A stretch of 64,000 nt of DNA from Hevea brasiliensis (GCF_030052815.1 NC_079504.1:88426781-88490780), one strand, 5' to 3'. Positions 38,810-51,392 are shown, counted from the first letter of the stretch. Numbers and translations: made by a program. The notes: generated by a model not told the origin, from the letters alone.

Positions 38810-41010
38810 ATTCATCCTTAAAATTTACCTGGTGTAAACAATTGAGGATACTGCTGCCTTATTGTCTCTTCACTTTTCCAGGTAGCTTCCTCCATGTTAT
38901 GGTGTCTCTAGAGCACCTTCACTAATGGAATCTGCTTGTTTCGCAACTCTTTAATCTCTTGAGCTAAGATTCTTACTAGTTCCTCTTCATATATCAAATC
39001 TGGCTGTACATCAATATTCTCTACTTATATGACATGTGAAGGATCTGATCTATATCTCCTTAGCATCGAGACATGGAATACATTATGGATTTTGTCCAAT
39101 TTCGATGGTAAAGCTAGCCTATAGGCTACCGGACCCACATGTTCAATGACTTCGTATGAACTGATAAACCTTGGGCTTAACTTACCATTCTTTTCAAATC
39201 TCAACACTTTTGTCCATGGTGAAACCTTGAGGAAGACTTTATCACCAACTGATACTTTATATTTTTTTCTCTTCAAATCTGCATGTGACTTCTATCTATC
39301 TGAGGCAGCTTTCAAACTAGCTCTTATCACTTTTATCTTCTCCTCAGTCTGTTTCACCGAATCTGGTCCCACAATCTTATCTTCACCCAATTCTATTCAA
39401 CATAAGGGTGTCCTACACTTCCTCCCATACAGTGCTTCATAAGGGGCCATCTTTATGCTGGCCTGACAACTGTTATTATATGCAAATTCTGCTAATGGGA
39501 GATACCTGCCCCAACTTCCTTCAAATTCCATAAACAACTTCTTAACATATCCTCTAGTATCTAGATTACTCTCTCTGACTGCCCATCTGTCTGAGGATGA
39601 AAAGCTGTGCTATAACGCAGATGTGTACCCAAGGCTTCCTTTAACTTCTTCCAAAACCTAGATGTAAACCTCTGGTTTCAGTCTGATATGATTGACACTA
39701 GCATCCCATGTAACCAAACTATCTCACTTATATACAATTTTGCTAACTTCTCTAGTGAGTAATTGGTTCTAACTGGTAGGATGTATGCTGACTTCATCAA
39801 TCTGTCTACTATCACCCATACTGCATCATGCTTTTTCTGTGTGAGAGGTAGACCACTAACAAAATCCATCCTGATACAATCCCATTTCCACTTAGGTATA
39901 GTTATAGGCTATAGCAAACCTGATGGAACTTGGTGGTCTGCCTTTACTTACTGACATACTAAGCTTCTAGTCACATAATTAACAATGTCTTTCTTCATAC
40001 CCAGCCACCAATAATGGGACTTTAAATCATGATACATCTTTGTACCCCAGGGTGTATAGCATAAAAGCTATCGTGTGCCTCTTTCAGAATGTACTTCTTT
40101 AATTCTTCATCATCTGGCACATATATTCTTCCTTTGTAGTATAGGCACCCATCTTCCTTTATCTCATATTCAATCTCTTTCCCCTCTTGAATCTGTTTTA
40201 CAATGATTGCCGACTTCTCATCTCGTTTCTGTGCCTTTTGCACTTATTGTAGCCAATTAGGCTTCACTTGTAACTCAGCCATAATAGCTCCATCTTATGC
40301 TAAAAACAAGCGGGCATTCAATGATCTTAAAGCTGCTATGAACTTCTTGCTCAGAGCATCTACCACTACATTTGCCTTCCCAGGATGATAGTCAATAACA
40401 CAATCATGGTCCTTTAGGAACTCCATCCATCTTCTCTGTCTTAGGTTGAGTTCCTTTTAGGTTGGCAAATATTTAAGACTTTTAGTAATCTGTGTAGATA
40501 TAACTCCTTTCACTATACAAGTAATGCCTCCATATCTTCAATGCAAACACAATTACCGCCAATTCAAGATCATGGGTAGAGTAGTTCTTTTCATGTGGTT
40601 TTAGCTGCCTGGAAGCATAAGCAACTACTTTTCCTTTTTGCATTAGAATACACCCAAGACCATTATGCGAGGCATCACTATAAATCACAAATTTTTTTCC
40701 CTGATACTGGTTGTGTCAACACTGGTGCCTCAATAATCATAGCCTTCAGTTTCTTAAAATTGGCTTAGCATTTATCATTCTAGTCAAACTTCACATTCTT
40801 ATGCAGTACCTTAGTCAATGGAGCTACTATAAGAGAAAAGCCTTTCTCAAATCTCCTGTAGTAGCCTGCCAAACCTAAGAAACTTTTGACTTCTGTTACA
40901 TTCTTAGGTGGCTTCCATACTACTATAGCTTATATCTTCTTGGGATCCACTCTAATCCCATCAGCTAATACTATGTGTCTGAGAAAAGAAATCTCATTCA
41001 ACCAAAAGAA
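38810..41010 (-). pseudogene. pol: Tekay-like pol fragment (RT end, RNase H, integrase)
   Basis: On the minus strand, from 41010: end of RT (..[12 protein letters not shown] near 40870), RNase H with [15 protein letters not shown] and [13 protein letters not shown] (40688-40482), the integrase zinc region (AHDSFYAIHPG near 40060), the catalytic core (MDFVSGLPLTQKKHDAVWV, 39869 onward) and the tail GDKVFLKVSPWTKVLRF..YRLALP..IHNVFHVSMLRRY (39276-39025). Many stops and frame changes interrupt it. It is closely related to, but distinct from, the pol at 13935-17321. Confidence 0.87.
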
Positions 41011-41912
41011 CATAAAAAGCAGCCTAAAGAAATAGAATAAAAGAACTGAAGAGAATTCTCTGCAACTTTGAACTTATGGAACTTTGGCTGAGGACTCCCC
41101 CTTGATGCTAATGCACTATTCTTTAAAACAGCTTGGAGAGAATGATGCAGATGTTTGTATATGAGGATGTGTGTATGAAGATGGGGATTCCCCTTTCTCT
41201 ATTTTCTGATGCTTCTATTTATATTCAATGTCCTAGGGTTAAGTTCTTAGAGTTCCAAAGGCATCAAAAGTTTGTTCTGAGTGTAAAAACTGGAGCTGGA
41301 ATCAAATCAAGAAACTGGTTATTGGCTGATACACGGACCGTGTGTCACTACACAGCCCAGGGCCATGTAACATACTGGAACTTGAAGGTTGCATGGGCAA
41401 AAGGTTACACAGGCTTTGGCTAGTTGTACAGGTCCCCGTGTTTTGTTTTTCTTCTGGAAATTCTACAAGCTTTGCCAGGCAAAATCTTACATGGGTCTCC
41501 GTAGGTTACACAAGTCGTGTTACATGGCCTGTGTACTGTGTCTCCTCTTTGACTTCATTGATTTTCTCTTGGCAATATGTTACACAGGTGTGTGGTATGT
41601 TTACACGACCCATGTAAAGATCAAAAGGTCTTTAGAAAGGTTGTAATGGGGTTAAGGGATAATGATTTGGTTACCAATGAAGGGTTTTAAGGAATGCAAA
41701 TATGAGGATAGCTTTCATGCACAAAGTTTTAAGTATACCAAGTTTATTCTGCTAATTTTGTGTGGGGAAGAAGGGTTCTTTATAGTGCTAAGCATACTTT
41801 CATGATACTTATTTTGGGACCTTTTTCTCTCTTTCTTTCTCTATATGTCCCTTTTTGTCCTCTCCCCCAAACTCATTGCTTTTGTTGGGTTGGAAAGGCC
41901 AAAATATTTTTT

Positions 41913-41915
<3 letters not shown>
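41011..41915. other. Retrotransposon debris left of the viral block
   Basis: No coding domain is seen. Between 41335 and 41620 short motifs built on ACACGG/CCGTGT and TTACACAGG..CATGTAA recur in both orientations, a look I associate with Athila-type LTRs. The stretch ends in the TA repeat where viral sequence begins. It may be one half of an older element whose other half is 61727-62839. Confidence 0.4.

Positions 41916-41944
<29 letters not shown>
41916..41944. repeat. (TA)n at left edge of viral block
   Basis: Twenty-nine bases of alternating TA immediately before viral sequence starts at about 41947. Confidence 0.93.
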
Positions 41945-41946
<2 letters not shown>

Positions 41947-42711
41947 TTCTACTGTTCCTTCTAAAGCCCATTCTTGTGGTAGGGTTATGTCCTTCCATTG
42001 GATAGATCTAGGGATTACAGTGTTGGATTTTGTAAGATCAGTTTGTAAAAGCAAAGTTTCTTCTCTTTTACTTTGAAACTTATGTTTTGTGGCAAAGGCA
42101 GAAACCATAGCTTTGTAATGGATTTTGTAAATCAGTGCAAGAGGAATAGATCCTTCAAGCATCTTGTAATTGTGAGTTTTGATTTGTAAAACAAGGGATT
42201 TTATAATATTACTGTCGTTTAACGAAACAGTAAAATTTGGATAGCAATCAAAAGATATTGGTCCACTGCATAAACTAGACTCGACTGAACTAAGCAAGGA
42301 GTCCTGGAAGTTTATGAACCTAGTATCTCTAAGAACTGCTAGGATTGAGGTGTTCAACCCTTCTTTTGTAAGCGGTTTAATTCCAACTTGGACTAAACCT
42401 ATATGGATGTATTTGTATTATTTTTCACGGTGTTTTTGTAAGGATTTTTTAGACAGAAGAGAAATCGTCTCAAAGGGTTTTGTAATCTGAAGATCTTTTT
42501 CTTCAGTTTTGATTGTGAAATCAGTTTTGAAAAAATTGAGTTTTGTGGTCTGATAGATCTGATCCTTTTGTACTTTTGGAATTTCCCAATTATCTATACA
42601 TTTTTCAAAATTTTCGATTATTATTTCTTCACTATTAACTATCTTTCTCGACTCGGAGGACGAGGTAGAAGAGTTTGAAGAAGAAACATCCTCTGAGAAA
42701 ATTGGATTCAT
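41947..42711 (-). pseudogene. Movement protein fragment, component B (wrap-around copy)
   Basis: The N-terminal part of the viral movement-protein region, read on the minus strand from the ATG at 42711. It continues the minus-strand B unit beyond one genome length. A TAA at 42418-42420 splits it, and the same stop is present in the other minus-strand copy at 49471-49473. It ends abruptly at the TA repeat, so the last codons of its frame run into TA-derived Tyr-Ile residues. The 30K-type movement role is inferred from its position at the start of the polyprotein. Confidence 0.75.
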
Positions 42712-42934
42712 ACTTAAAGAATTTTTCTAGGTTGATCTTTTGAGTTAAGTGAGGTAATCGCCAAAGGAATCACTGCCCTAAACACGCCCTCTCGGCTACA
42801 AAGACGGGACTTATAACCCAGGTCTGTTTACACCTCTAAAGAAGCTGTCTTATCACCTTAAGATCATCTTACCAACCTCTAAAAATTGTTTAAATGTGAA
42901 TCCGAACCTTAAATAGAACCTTTTCCCCCCCCAG

Positions 42935-42946
42935 GCTCTGATACCA
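42935..42946 (-). promoter_or_regulatory. Pararetroviral primer binding site (tRNA-Met)
   Basis: TGGTATCAGAGC on the minus strand, the start point of minus-strand DNA synthesis and by convention base 1 of caulimovirid genomes. It is deleted at the B/A join (54856) and cut after TGGT at 61675. Confidence 0.93.
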
Positions 42947-43077
42947 AGGACGCACCGAGATCGAAAGGGGGATGAGCTAACAGGGAAGAAGCAATAATCT
43001 AGATCTTGAACAATATATAAATAATTAAAGAAATAAACAAAATGCACAAGAAGGAAAATCTTCAGAAATGAAAAGAT

Positions 43078-43133
43078 TAAATATATATATTCTATAGGCG
43101 GCAGAGCCAGTCCGTTAAGAATATATATATTTA
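43078..43133 (-). other. Leader hairpin 2, component B minus copy
   Basis: Perfect 16-bp AT-rich arms (43078-43093 and 43118-43133) enclose a 24-nt loop at 43094-43117. The loop core in viral sense is CGGACTGGCTCTGCCGCC. Confidence 0.85.
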
Positions 43134-43167
43134 AAATAAAAATTTAACTTGAAATTTAAATATGAAT

Positions 43168-43225
43168 ATACATGTATATATTCAATAGGCGGCAGAGCCA
43201 GTCCGTTATGAACATATATACGTAT
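43168..43225 (-). other. Leader hairpin 1, component B minus copy
   Basis: Seventeen-base arms (43168-43184 and 43209-43225) pair with a few wobbles. The 24-nt loop at 43185-43208 is identical to that of hairpin 2. Confidence 0.8.
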
Positions 43226-43630
43226 ATTTATGCAGATCAGGCGGTTAAACCGACCATATGCATGCAAAATAAATTTTGTAAAAGAAATTGAAGAAAACTT
43301 ACTTCAAAATCTTATAAATTTTATAAGATTTGTACAAAGGTTTTGGAGATGTAATTCCGAGTAGGACTTACAAAGGTTGCTCAACACATGAGCTTCATAA
43401 GATCTACTACAAGGAAATTACAGGGTTTGTAGGTTTGTAGGTGAGGTAGAGGTAGGGCAGGATGGGAAGTGAATCAACCTTCTTGCTCCTTTCTTCACCT
43501 CGGGGTGAAACTCATTCAGGACCTTCTTCGGATTCTCTCGGCTTCTAAAGCTTGAAGGGGAGAAGCTTGGGCTCAAGAGGCTTGAAGAATGGTTTAATGT
43601 GGCTTCCTTTTGCCTTGGGTGAGTGCCTCC

Positions 43631-43637
43631 TTATATA
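43631..43637 (-). promoter_or_regulatory. TATA box of component B promoter (minus copy)
   Basis: TATATAAGGAGGCAC on the minus strand, about 690 nt before the primer site, as expected for a caulimovirid pregenomic RNA promoter. CTGTTCAC-type repeats lie just upstream. Confidence 0.75.
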
Positions 43638-43986
43638 GAAATGTCCAGGGGTAGTTTTGTAATTTTGTAGTGTTTGCCACTTGATGCCTTCACGTGTGAA
43701 CAGTGCTTCTTGTCTCCTTCACATGCGAATAGTAGAAAGTGAACAGTACAAGATATGACAGGTGAACAGTGTCCTATCTGGTTTTGAAATAAAAGAAGAG
43801 GAAAAAGAGAATATTACAAAAATAAAATGATTACAAAAATTAAAATAAAGGAAAATGAAGAGAAAAAGGATAATTTTACCGCCATAAATTTCTTTTGCCG
43901 GTCTTAAATTTTTTCTTTTTCTCTTTTTTTCTTTTTTTTTTAATGGAGTGGAGCTGGGACCACTCTTTTATCCTTCCATCATGTTT

Positions 43987-45431
43987 TTATAAGTTGTGCC
44001 ATGTCTCCTCGTCGTCACTTGTTTCGTCATCTGACAAGACAGAAGATAAGTCGTAGTGACTTTCATACTGAGCCATGTAATTTTCATACCGTGTTTCAAT
44101 ATGAAAAGGTTTTGGACCTGGCAAATGTTCATAATGAACAAATATCCGAGAATATGTACCCGTATGGATTAGTGCATATTCTGGATATCGGTGTTTTCGC
44201 CAATTTTCGACGACTGTCTTTGCTCGCCATTTGTTGAGTTGGACGAAATAGTCTTCATGATTGCATGGCCAATCCGAAAGATGATAGAGAGGAGGAAGTT
44301 TTGTATCCAGGTAGAAGTAATGGATTGCTTGTTGTAGCTCTCCATTTGCTAATACTTCTGGAGGTGTTGAAATAATTTGTATGTTGACTGGTTTTTGGAA
44401 GAATAATAGTCTTCTTACTTCTTGAAGGACTCTATTTCCCAAAAACCTTGTCATTTCACAATCAGATCTTGTGACTCGGACTCCAGCTAACATACCCCAT
44501 TTGAATAGTTCTCTGGCGTCTAGATATCGAATTCCAGACATCTGAGTGGTTTTGAAGCGGGGGATGCTGAAATCTAAGTTGTGTTCACAGTCTGGATAGC
44601 GCAGAGGGTATCGGTTAGGATGTGCCTGAGTGCAATGAAAACGGGGTTTTAAATAGTACTCCCATTTCCATGACCATCCATTGTGACCTTGCTGATTGCT
44701 TTTTGTAAAATTGAGACATTTTTTAAAACATCCAGTTGTTCTTTGGTTCTGGACTGGATGATGTTTTGTAGAATCTGCTCGTGGATCTCTTGAGGAAGAC
44801 TGTTGAGAACTTGTTGCCTGAATTTCTTCGAAAGACAATGGGTTTGGAAATGTTCTAGGGACCTACTGGCACCAAGTGAAGCAAAAAGGACTTCACTGTG
44901 GTGATAATTTTTCACATTGACCAGTGGGGCCAATGGTAATTTTACACTAGAATCCAGTGGGGATCCTAGGCCTTCAGTCCTTCGCCTTTGAATTTTTATA
45001 CTAGAATCCAGTGGGGATCCTAGGCCTTCAAATTCCTATTTTTGTAATTCAAGGTGATGATTTTGGTTAGAAGAGGATGGATCTGATGGACTAATTCTGG
45101 ATGTAATGGATTTGTATAAAATTTGGTTTTGTAAAAACTCAATGAATGATTGAGCTACCATGATATGATCCTCATGATATTTAATTCTGCTAAGGAGGTC
45201 AGCCACATATTTATTAGCTTCCTCGAACTCAATACAAAGTGCATTGAGAGCTGTTACTCCCAACTTTTTGTTTTGTGTCCAAAGATTGTCTAATAAGCAT
45301 TGGTGCCTTTCCGTGGGAACAAATGCAGTTCTGGCTACATTAATTCTGAATTTTTGAGCAGGAGTTTTGGAGAGGATTATTGGTCCAAAGTGGACTAAAT
45401 CACCATTGTTGGATGATTCTGCCATCTGCAA
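43987..45431 (-). pseudogene. Component B ORF2, uncharacterised protein
   Basis: Starts at an ATG near 45428 (MAESSNNGDLVHFGPI), 103 nt after the protease stop. The first 130 residues are mostly helical in look. A TAG at 45036-45038 is followed in the same frame by GLGSPLDSS twice, from a 31-bp sequence repeated with 54-bp spacing (44946-44976 and 45000-45030). A frameshift near 44720 leads to the C-terminal part with a possible metal-binding pattern, C-x3-H followed by C-x-H (FHCTQAHP..PDCEHN), and an acidic end. The TAA at 43987-43989 is a sense codon in the plus-strand copy, so this copy ends early. I recognise no domain and see no similarity to component A's extra protein. Confidence 0.75.
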
Positions 45432-45533
45432 AAACTCACAAGGGTTAGTTTGTAATAAGCAGTAATCAAAAAATTGATTTTTGAAAACAAGCTTGTTTAA
45501 TGAAATTTCTTTTTGTAAATGCTGTCTTGTTTC

Positions 45534-46232
45534 CTATTCCAAAACATTTATTTGATTATCAAAAATGGAATAAGCCTTTATGATATTCAAATTCTTTGTT
45601 TTGGGTTTTTCAACAAAAGGAAAAACAAGATTTTGATTCTTTATTTTAAAAGAAATACTATCATAGTTGACTTTGTAAGGAGTAATCAAATTGATGAAAG
45701 GCGTCCCTAAAATGACACTATGACTGATATCTTTTATTAAAACAAATGAAATTTTTAGAAGAAGATTTGAATTAGCTATTGAAACCTCGGTTTTGTAATT
45801 AATTTTGATTTTGGAATTGTTTGCAGCTGAAAGATTTTCAGTAGTTTTTTCTTGGAATTTCTTTGGAACAATGCCTTCTTTAATACAATTTAAATCTGCA
45901 CCTGTATCAAATAAGGCAATTGTATCGATCTTGAAATCTTTTGAAAAAACTATCGAAATTTTTATCAAATATTTTCTGGAAGAAATCTCATTAAGGATGA
46001 AGAGAAATTCTTTTGTAGGTTTTTCAAGATTTTGAATTTCTAAAGTATTTTCTTCATCTTCTTCTTTGACTTCTTCATTGATTTGTTTTGAAAGTAATTT
46101 TTGAAGTGTTTCTGAGTCCTGTGCCTGTTTTTCTTCAAGCTCATTAAGCTCAATCTTAACAACTTTTATTTCTTCCTGGAGGCCTTGGACTGAAACAGTT
46201 GATTGTTTTGAAGTCTTCTTTCTACCTAACAT
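45534..46232 (-). pseudogene. Component B coiled coil and aspartic protease, ORF1 end
   Basis: The segment begins with a probable coiled coil (LQEEIKVVKIELNELEEKQ), then the retropepsin-like protease with active site LFDTGADLN (Asp-Thr-Gly at 45908-45900) and the flap/C-terminal motif VILGTPFINLITPY. The frame ends at a TAG at 45534-45536, with no reverse transcriptase beyond it. The plus-strand B copy stops at the same codon, whereas component A reads on into RT there. Cleavage of the polyprotein is the expected role. Confidence 0.87.
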
Positions 46233-46334
46233 GGCCGTAAGGTCATATGTGTTTTTTGCAACAGAGGGCAGAATAAAAGGTTTTTGTATTGGTTATTCTT
46301 CAAAGGTTTTTAAAAGTTTTCCTAAAAATTCCTT

Positions 46335-48571
46335 TTATAGTTGAGAATCTTCAACCTGTGTAAGGATTTCTAAGACTAACTTCTGGTCTTTTGAAAGAAC
46401 ATTGATTTTCAATTTTGATTTTGTAAACAGTTCGTTTTCTATTTCAGAATCAGAACTGGATGATGAACTTGTGATTAATTCATCAATTTGTAATCCTTCT
46501 TCATTTTCTGTGGGTTCAGAATTACTGGACTCACATTCGGTTTCAATTAAAAGAGCAGTTATCTTATTAATAACTTCTTCTTCTAATTGCAACTCATGAA
46601 GTTTTTTGTTTAACTTGCAAAAATTTGCAGTGTGGCCTTTGTTACCACATTTGTAGCAGGTTAAATTTTTTATCTTTGATTTGGATTGAGGACTAGGTTT
46701 ACTAGTCTTTTTTGGAAGTTTTTTGTAATAGGAATTTTTTTCTATTTTTGAAGAGTTTTTGTATTTTTGGGATGATTTTTTGCAAGGTTTTCTGATACAA
46801 CTTCCTCCACAATCTGGAGTAGGGTTTTTGGTTCCTATTTCAAATTGTTTGCACAAAGATCCTAACTCTTGGCGAGTTTATCTCATTTCCCATTTCAAAT
46901 GTTTTTGTAATTTCAAATCCTGACAAATCTTTAAACCTTCTTTTTGAGTGAGACTGACTAGTTCACCATAGGTTAATTTATCATACGGGATTTGATTTCC
47001 AAATGCTTCTTTAATTTTATTCCTAACCTTTTCTCCTAAAAGGATCGGAAGTCCAGCAAGAAATTTTTCTTTCCAAAAGGGCTGATTAGAATCTTCTCTA
47101 AGCATTACCCTAGTAAGGAAAGTGTTTTTGTAATATTGAAAATCACTTAGTTTTTTGCATCTAAGATTTGAAAGGAGTTTGGCATTTTTATCCTTAAGAT
47201 GAGATGGGTCACCTATGAAATGTAAGGAGATTGTTACTATCAAGGTGGCTACTGCATCTGGGATTGGTTGGCCTAACTCATCAAGAATTGGCACGCCATC
47301 TTCTTGGGTTTGTATGGATTCTAGAATCTCAGATTTTGAAGGTTCGTGAGATGATAATCCCACCATCCTTTGAGCTGTCCTGAGAATCCTGCAATGAGGA
47401 GTTCAGCAATAGCTCTGTCTGGGGTTCTAGTTTGGGTTTTGTAAGCATTTGCTGCCATGGTCATTTGCTGGAGCAAATTCAAGATGTTGTATTCAGACAT
47501 ACCATCTATGTTCCATTCATAGACAGTAGAGGCATTGAATTTAGACTGGGTCAGAATTTCAGATCTATTTTCTATGCCTAGGTCTGGAGCTGTTATTGGG
47601 AGGGGTATTGCTACCCGCGGCCAATAAAGTCTATTGATTTGTAAAGGTTTTGAAGACTGAATTTCATCAGTTTGGATAGGCTGGTTTCCTTGGCTTTGGA
47701 CATCTGAATCTGAATCTTCCTCAATTATATTGACACTCCTTTGGGAAGTTTGAGGTGTTTCAGGTGCTACTGGAGTAGAAGTTGAAGCTTCTAGCCTAGT
47801 CTTCATGTCTCTCAAAGCTTGGATGAATTCAGAATTGCTGTTATTTTGTAAATCTTTTTGACTATTTTTGGAAACTTGGAATGGTTTGAAGATTGGGTTT
47901 TTCAATTTTGTATCCGGCTTAGCTTCAATTTGGGAAACTGTAGCCTGTTGGTTTTGTTCCATTTTTTGTAATTGCTTACCTATGGTATGCAAATGGGCAT
48001 TTGTAAAGTTATTCTGTAGAATAATGTTTTTTATATTCACAGAATCATTTTCATTTGGAATTTTGTAAGGGGCTGCTTCTACTGTTTGTTCTAAATGGGG
48101 AATTTTTAATTTCCTAAGAGGAGGATGTTCAGATTGTATTTTTCTACCGTCTGAAATTTCCCATTCAGGAACTTTGTTTCTAACAGTAACAGGATTGACA
48201 AACAATTTTTCCTCTGCTTTCTTTAGAAGATCTTTTAGAGCCGCAATAAACTCTGATTGATTATCTTCTAATTCCTGTTGTTTAGGTTTTGAAATTTGAG
48301 AAGGTTTTGAAACTGGGTCTGATTTTTTGAAAGTTTTTGGAGTTTTGGAAAACGGATATGAAATGTTATGTTGTTTAGCGTACATCTCAAACCAAACAAA
48401 GAAAAGGATATGAACTTTGTGTTGGTGTATAAAGTCATAATATTCCTTTTGAATTTCTTTTCTTTGATCATTGAAATTTTTGAAAAACCACATTTTCTTT
48501 TTATGATTTTTAGGAGAATAAAAATCATCATGCAAATATTGTTTGTCTACTTCAAATTCTTTTTCAAGCAC
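46335..48571 (-). pseudogene. Component B coat protein with CCHC finger
   Basis: The segment from 48571 starts with a lysine- and asparagine-rich region shared with component A, then a serine/acidic stretch (IIEEDSDSDVQ), then the capsid core (WNIDGMSEYNILNLLQQMTMAANA, AIAELLIAGFSGQLKGWWDYHL). A one-base frameshift near 47335 moves the core to a second frame (47366-46878, FWKEKFLAGLPILLGEKVRNKI). Then follow a basic stretch and the finger CYKCGNKGHTANFC (46658-46617), the nucleic-acid-binding signature of caulimovirid coat proteins, and an acidic serine-rich tail. Stops near 46878 and 46335 finish the damage. It would form the capsid and bind pregenomic RNA. Confidence 0.87.
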
Positions 48572-49739
48572 ATTAAGTTCATGGTTTACATTTTCTGTAA
48601 TGGCTGAAAAGGTAGGAGAAGTAGGTTCTAACTCTGTTTGGGTTTCATCCTGAACAGACTCGTTTTGTAAATTTGTATAAACTGGATGTGGAACATTTGT
48701 AGAGTAATCTACGTTTTGTAAAGTGGATCTAGGTATTTCTGAAGTAGAAAACCTAGAAGAGCTAGGTAAGTCTGAAGAGAATACCTAGGCTGAATATTTT
48801 GTACTCCAACTGGTTTTGTAACGGGCAAACTAATGACATAAGGTATACGAGACACTCTTCCTATGTCTACAGTACTGGACGTTGAGGAATCATCTGAAAA
48901 CCTAAGACTTCTATTAAAGCTAAGGCTGACTCTGCCATCGTCATACTGGGTTATTTGCCTCAGTTGAACGTTTGGCTCAAATATTTTTGAAGATTCTGGT
49001 TCTACTGCACCTTCTAAAACCCATTCTTCTGGTAGGGTTATGTCCTTCCATTGGATAGATCTAGGGATTACAGTGTTGGATTTTGTAAGATCAGTTTGTA
49101 AAAGCAAAGTTTCTCCTCTTTTACTTTGAAACTTATGTTTTGTAGCAAAGGTAGAAACCATAGCTTTGTAATGGATTTTGTAAATCAGTGCAAGAGGAAT
49201 AGATCCTTCAAGCATCTTGTAATTGTGAGTTTTGATTTGTAAAACAAGGGATTTTGTAATATTACTGTCGTTTAACGAAACAGTAAAATTTGGATAGCAA
49301 TCAAAAGATATTGGCCCACTGCATAAACTAGACTCGACTGAACTAAGCAAGGAGTCCTGGAAGTTTATGAACCTAGTATCTCTAAGAACTGCTAGGATTG
49401 AGGTGTTCAACCCTTCTTTTGTAAGCGGTTTAATTCCAACTTGGACTAAACCTATATGGATGTATTTGTATTATTTTTCACGGTGTTTTTGTAAGGATTT
49501 TTGAGACAGAAGAGAAATCGTCTCAAAGGGTTTTGTAATCTGAAGATCTTTTTCTTCAGTTTTGATTGTGAAATCAGTTTTGAAAAAATTGAGTTTTGTG
49601 GTCTGATAGATCTGATCCTTTTGTACTTTTGGAATTTCCCAATTATCTATACATTTTTCAAAATTTTCGATTATTATTTCTTCACTATTAACTATCTTTC
49701 TCGACTCGGAGGACGAGGTAGAAGAGTTTGAAGAAGAAA
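48572..49739 (-). pseudogene. Component B movement protein region
   Basis: Read from 49739, where the first codons are lost at the inversion join. Broken by a TAA at 49471-49473 and a one-base deletion near 48782. The central part (LAVLRDTRFINFQD, GPISFDCYPNFTVSLND, IPLALIYKIHYKAMV) is nearly identical to component A at 55420-55720. Position and general make-up fit the 30K-type movement domain that starts florendovirus-like polyproteins; that call is by position, not by a diagnostic motif. Confidence 0.75.
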
Positions 49740-49742
49740 ATT
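49740..49742. other. Head-to-head inversion join of two B copies
   Basis: Minus-strand B sequence ends at 49739, inside movement-protein codon 8 or so. Plus-strand B sequence begins at 49743, matching 48070 of the minus copy. Two or three filler bases lie between, as in non-homologous end joining. Confidence 0.85.
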
Positions 49743-51392
49743 CCTTACAAAATTCCAAATGAAAATAATTCTGTGAATATAAAAAACATTGTTCTACAGA
49801 ATAACTTTACAAATGCCCATTTGCATACCATAGGTAAGCAATTACAAAAAATGGAACAAAACCAACAGGCTACAGTTCCCCAAATTGAAGCTAAGCCGGA
49901 TACAAAATTGAAAAACCCAATCTTCAAACCATTCCAAGTTTCCAAAAACAGTCAAAAAGATTTACAAAATAACAGCAATTCTGAATTCATCCAAGCTTTG
50001 AGAGACATGAAGACTAGGCTAGAAGCTTCAACTTCTACTCCAGTAGCACCTGAAACACCTCAAACTTCCCAAAGGAGTGTCAATATAATTGAGGAAGATT
50101 CAGATTCAGATGTCCAAAAAGGAAACCAGCCTATCCAAACTGATGAAATTCAGTCTTCAAAACCTTTACAAATCAATAGATTGGCTGCGGGTAGCAATAC
50201 CCCTCCCAATAACAGCTCCAGACCTAGGCATAGAAAATAGATCTGAAATTTTGACCCAGTCTAAATTCAATGCCTCTACTGTCTATGAATGGAACATAGA
50301 TGGTATGTCTGAATACAACATCTTGAATTTGCTCCAGCAAATGACCATGGCAGCAAATGCTTACAAAACCCAAACTGGAACCCCAGACAGAGCTATTGCT
50401 GAACTCCTCATTGCAGGATTCTCAAGACAGCTCAAAGGATGGTGGGATTATCATCTCACGAACCTACAAAAATCTGAGATTCTAGAATCCATAAAAACCC
50501 AAGAAGATGGCGTGCCAATTCTTGATGAGCTAGGCCAACCAATCCCAGATGCAGTAGCCACCTTGATAGTAACAATCTCCTTACATTTCGTAGGTGACCC
50601 ATCTCATCTTAAGGATAAAAATGCCGAACTCCTTTCAAATCTTAGATGCAAAAAACTAAGTGATTTTCAATATTACAAAAACACTTTTCTTACTAGGGTA
50701 ATGCTTAGAGAAGATTCTAATCAGCCCTTTTGGAAAGAAAAATTCCTTGCTGGACTTCCGATCCTTTTAGGAGAAAAGGTTAGGAATAAAATTAAAGAAG
50801 CATTTGGAAATCAAATCCCGTATGATAAATTAACCTATGGTGAACTAGTCAGTCTCACTCAAAAAGAAGGTTTAAAGATTTGTCAGGATTTGAAATTACA
50901 AAAACATTTGAAATGGGAAATGAGAAAAACTCGCTAAGAGTTAGGATCTTTCTGCAAACAATTTGAAATAGGAACCAAAAACCCTACTCCAGATTGTGGA
51001 GGAAGTTGTAGCAGAAAACCTTAAAAAAAATCATCCCAAAAATACAAAAACTCTTCAAAAATAGAAAAAGATTCCTATTACAAAAAACTTCCAAAAAAGA
51101 CTAGTAAACCTAGTCCTCAATCCAAATCAAAGATAAAAAATTTAACCTGCTACAAATGTGGTAACAAAGGCCACACTGCAAATTTTTGCAAGTTAAACAA
51201 AAAACTTCATGAGTTGCAATTAGAAGAAGAAGTTATTAGTAAGATAACTGCTTTTTTAATTGAAACCGAATGTGAGTCGATGAATTCAACCCACGTAAAA
51301 ATGAAGAAGAATTACAAATTGATGAATTAATCACAAGTTCATCATCCAGTTCTGATTCTGAAATAGAAAATGAACTGTTTACAAAATCAAAA
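49743..51392 (+). pseudogene. Component B coat protein, plus copy, 5' truncated
   Basis: Counterpart of the coat-protein region on the minus strand, starting within the linker before the capsid core. It has a frameshift near 50120, keeps the core through 50937 without the frameshift seen at 47335 in the other copy, and carries the CCHC finger at 51148-51189. Further frame damage lies near 51280. Differences from the minus copy are scattered single bases and small indels, so the copies have diverged since duplication or come from two viral molecules. Confidence 0.87.

Larger units (their letters stand above)
33612..41010 (-). mobile_element. Truncated Ty3/gypsy Tekay-like element, minus strand
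   Basis: Read on the minus strand, the 3' portion of a Tekay-like element survives: the end of RT, RNase H, integrase and chromovirus tail (41010 to 38810), a polypurine tract (38801-38790) and the 3' LTR (38788-33612). Homology to RT stops at about 41010, where unrelated repeat DNA begins; gag, protease, most of RT and the 5' LTR are absent. No target duplication can be checked because one end is lost. Confidence 0.85.
42712..43986 (-). promoter_or_regulatory. Intergenic region and leader, component B minus copy
   Basis: Between the end of ORF2 and the next movement-protein ATG. In viral sense (decreasing coordinate) it contains a purine-rich stretch after ORF2, an enhancer-like cluster of CTGTTCAC motifs, the TATA box TATATAA (43637-43631), a GTAAGT candidate splice donor (43302-43297), two hairpins with identical 24-nt loops (43225-43168 and 43133-43078), the only intact tRNA-Met primer site (42946-42935) followed by a G run, and a leader to 42711. 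Confidence 0.8.

Noticed and set aside
41133..41646. Several overlapping open frames of 85-96 codons
   Set aside because: They overlap one another in repeat DNA with no recognisable domain, and the region looks like LTR sequence.
49728..50240. A 170-codon open frame starting at the inversion join
   Set aside because: Its start codon belongs to opposite-strand sequence; the frame is coat-protein linker and has no promoter of its own.
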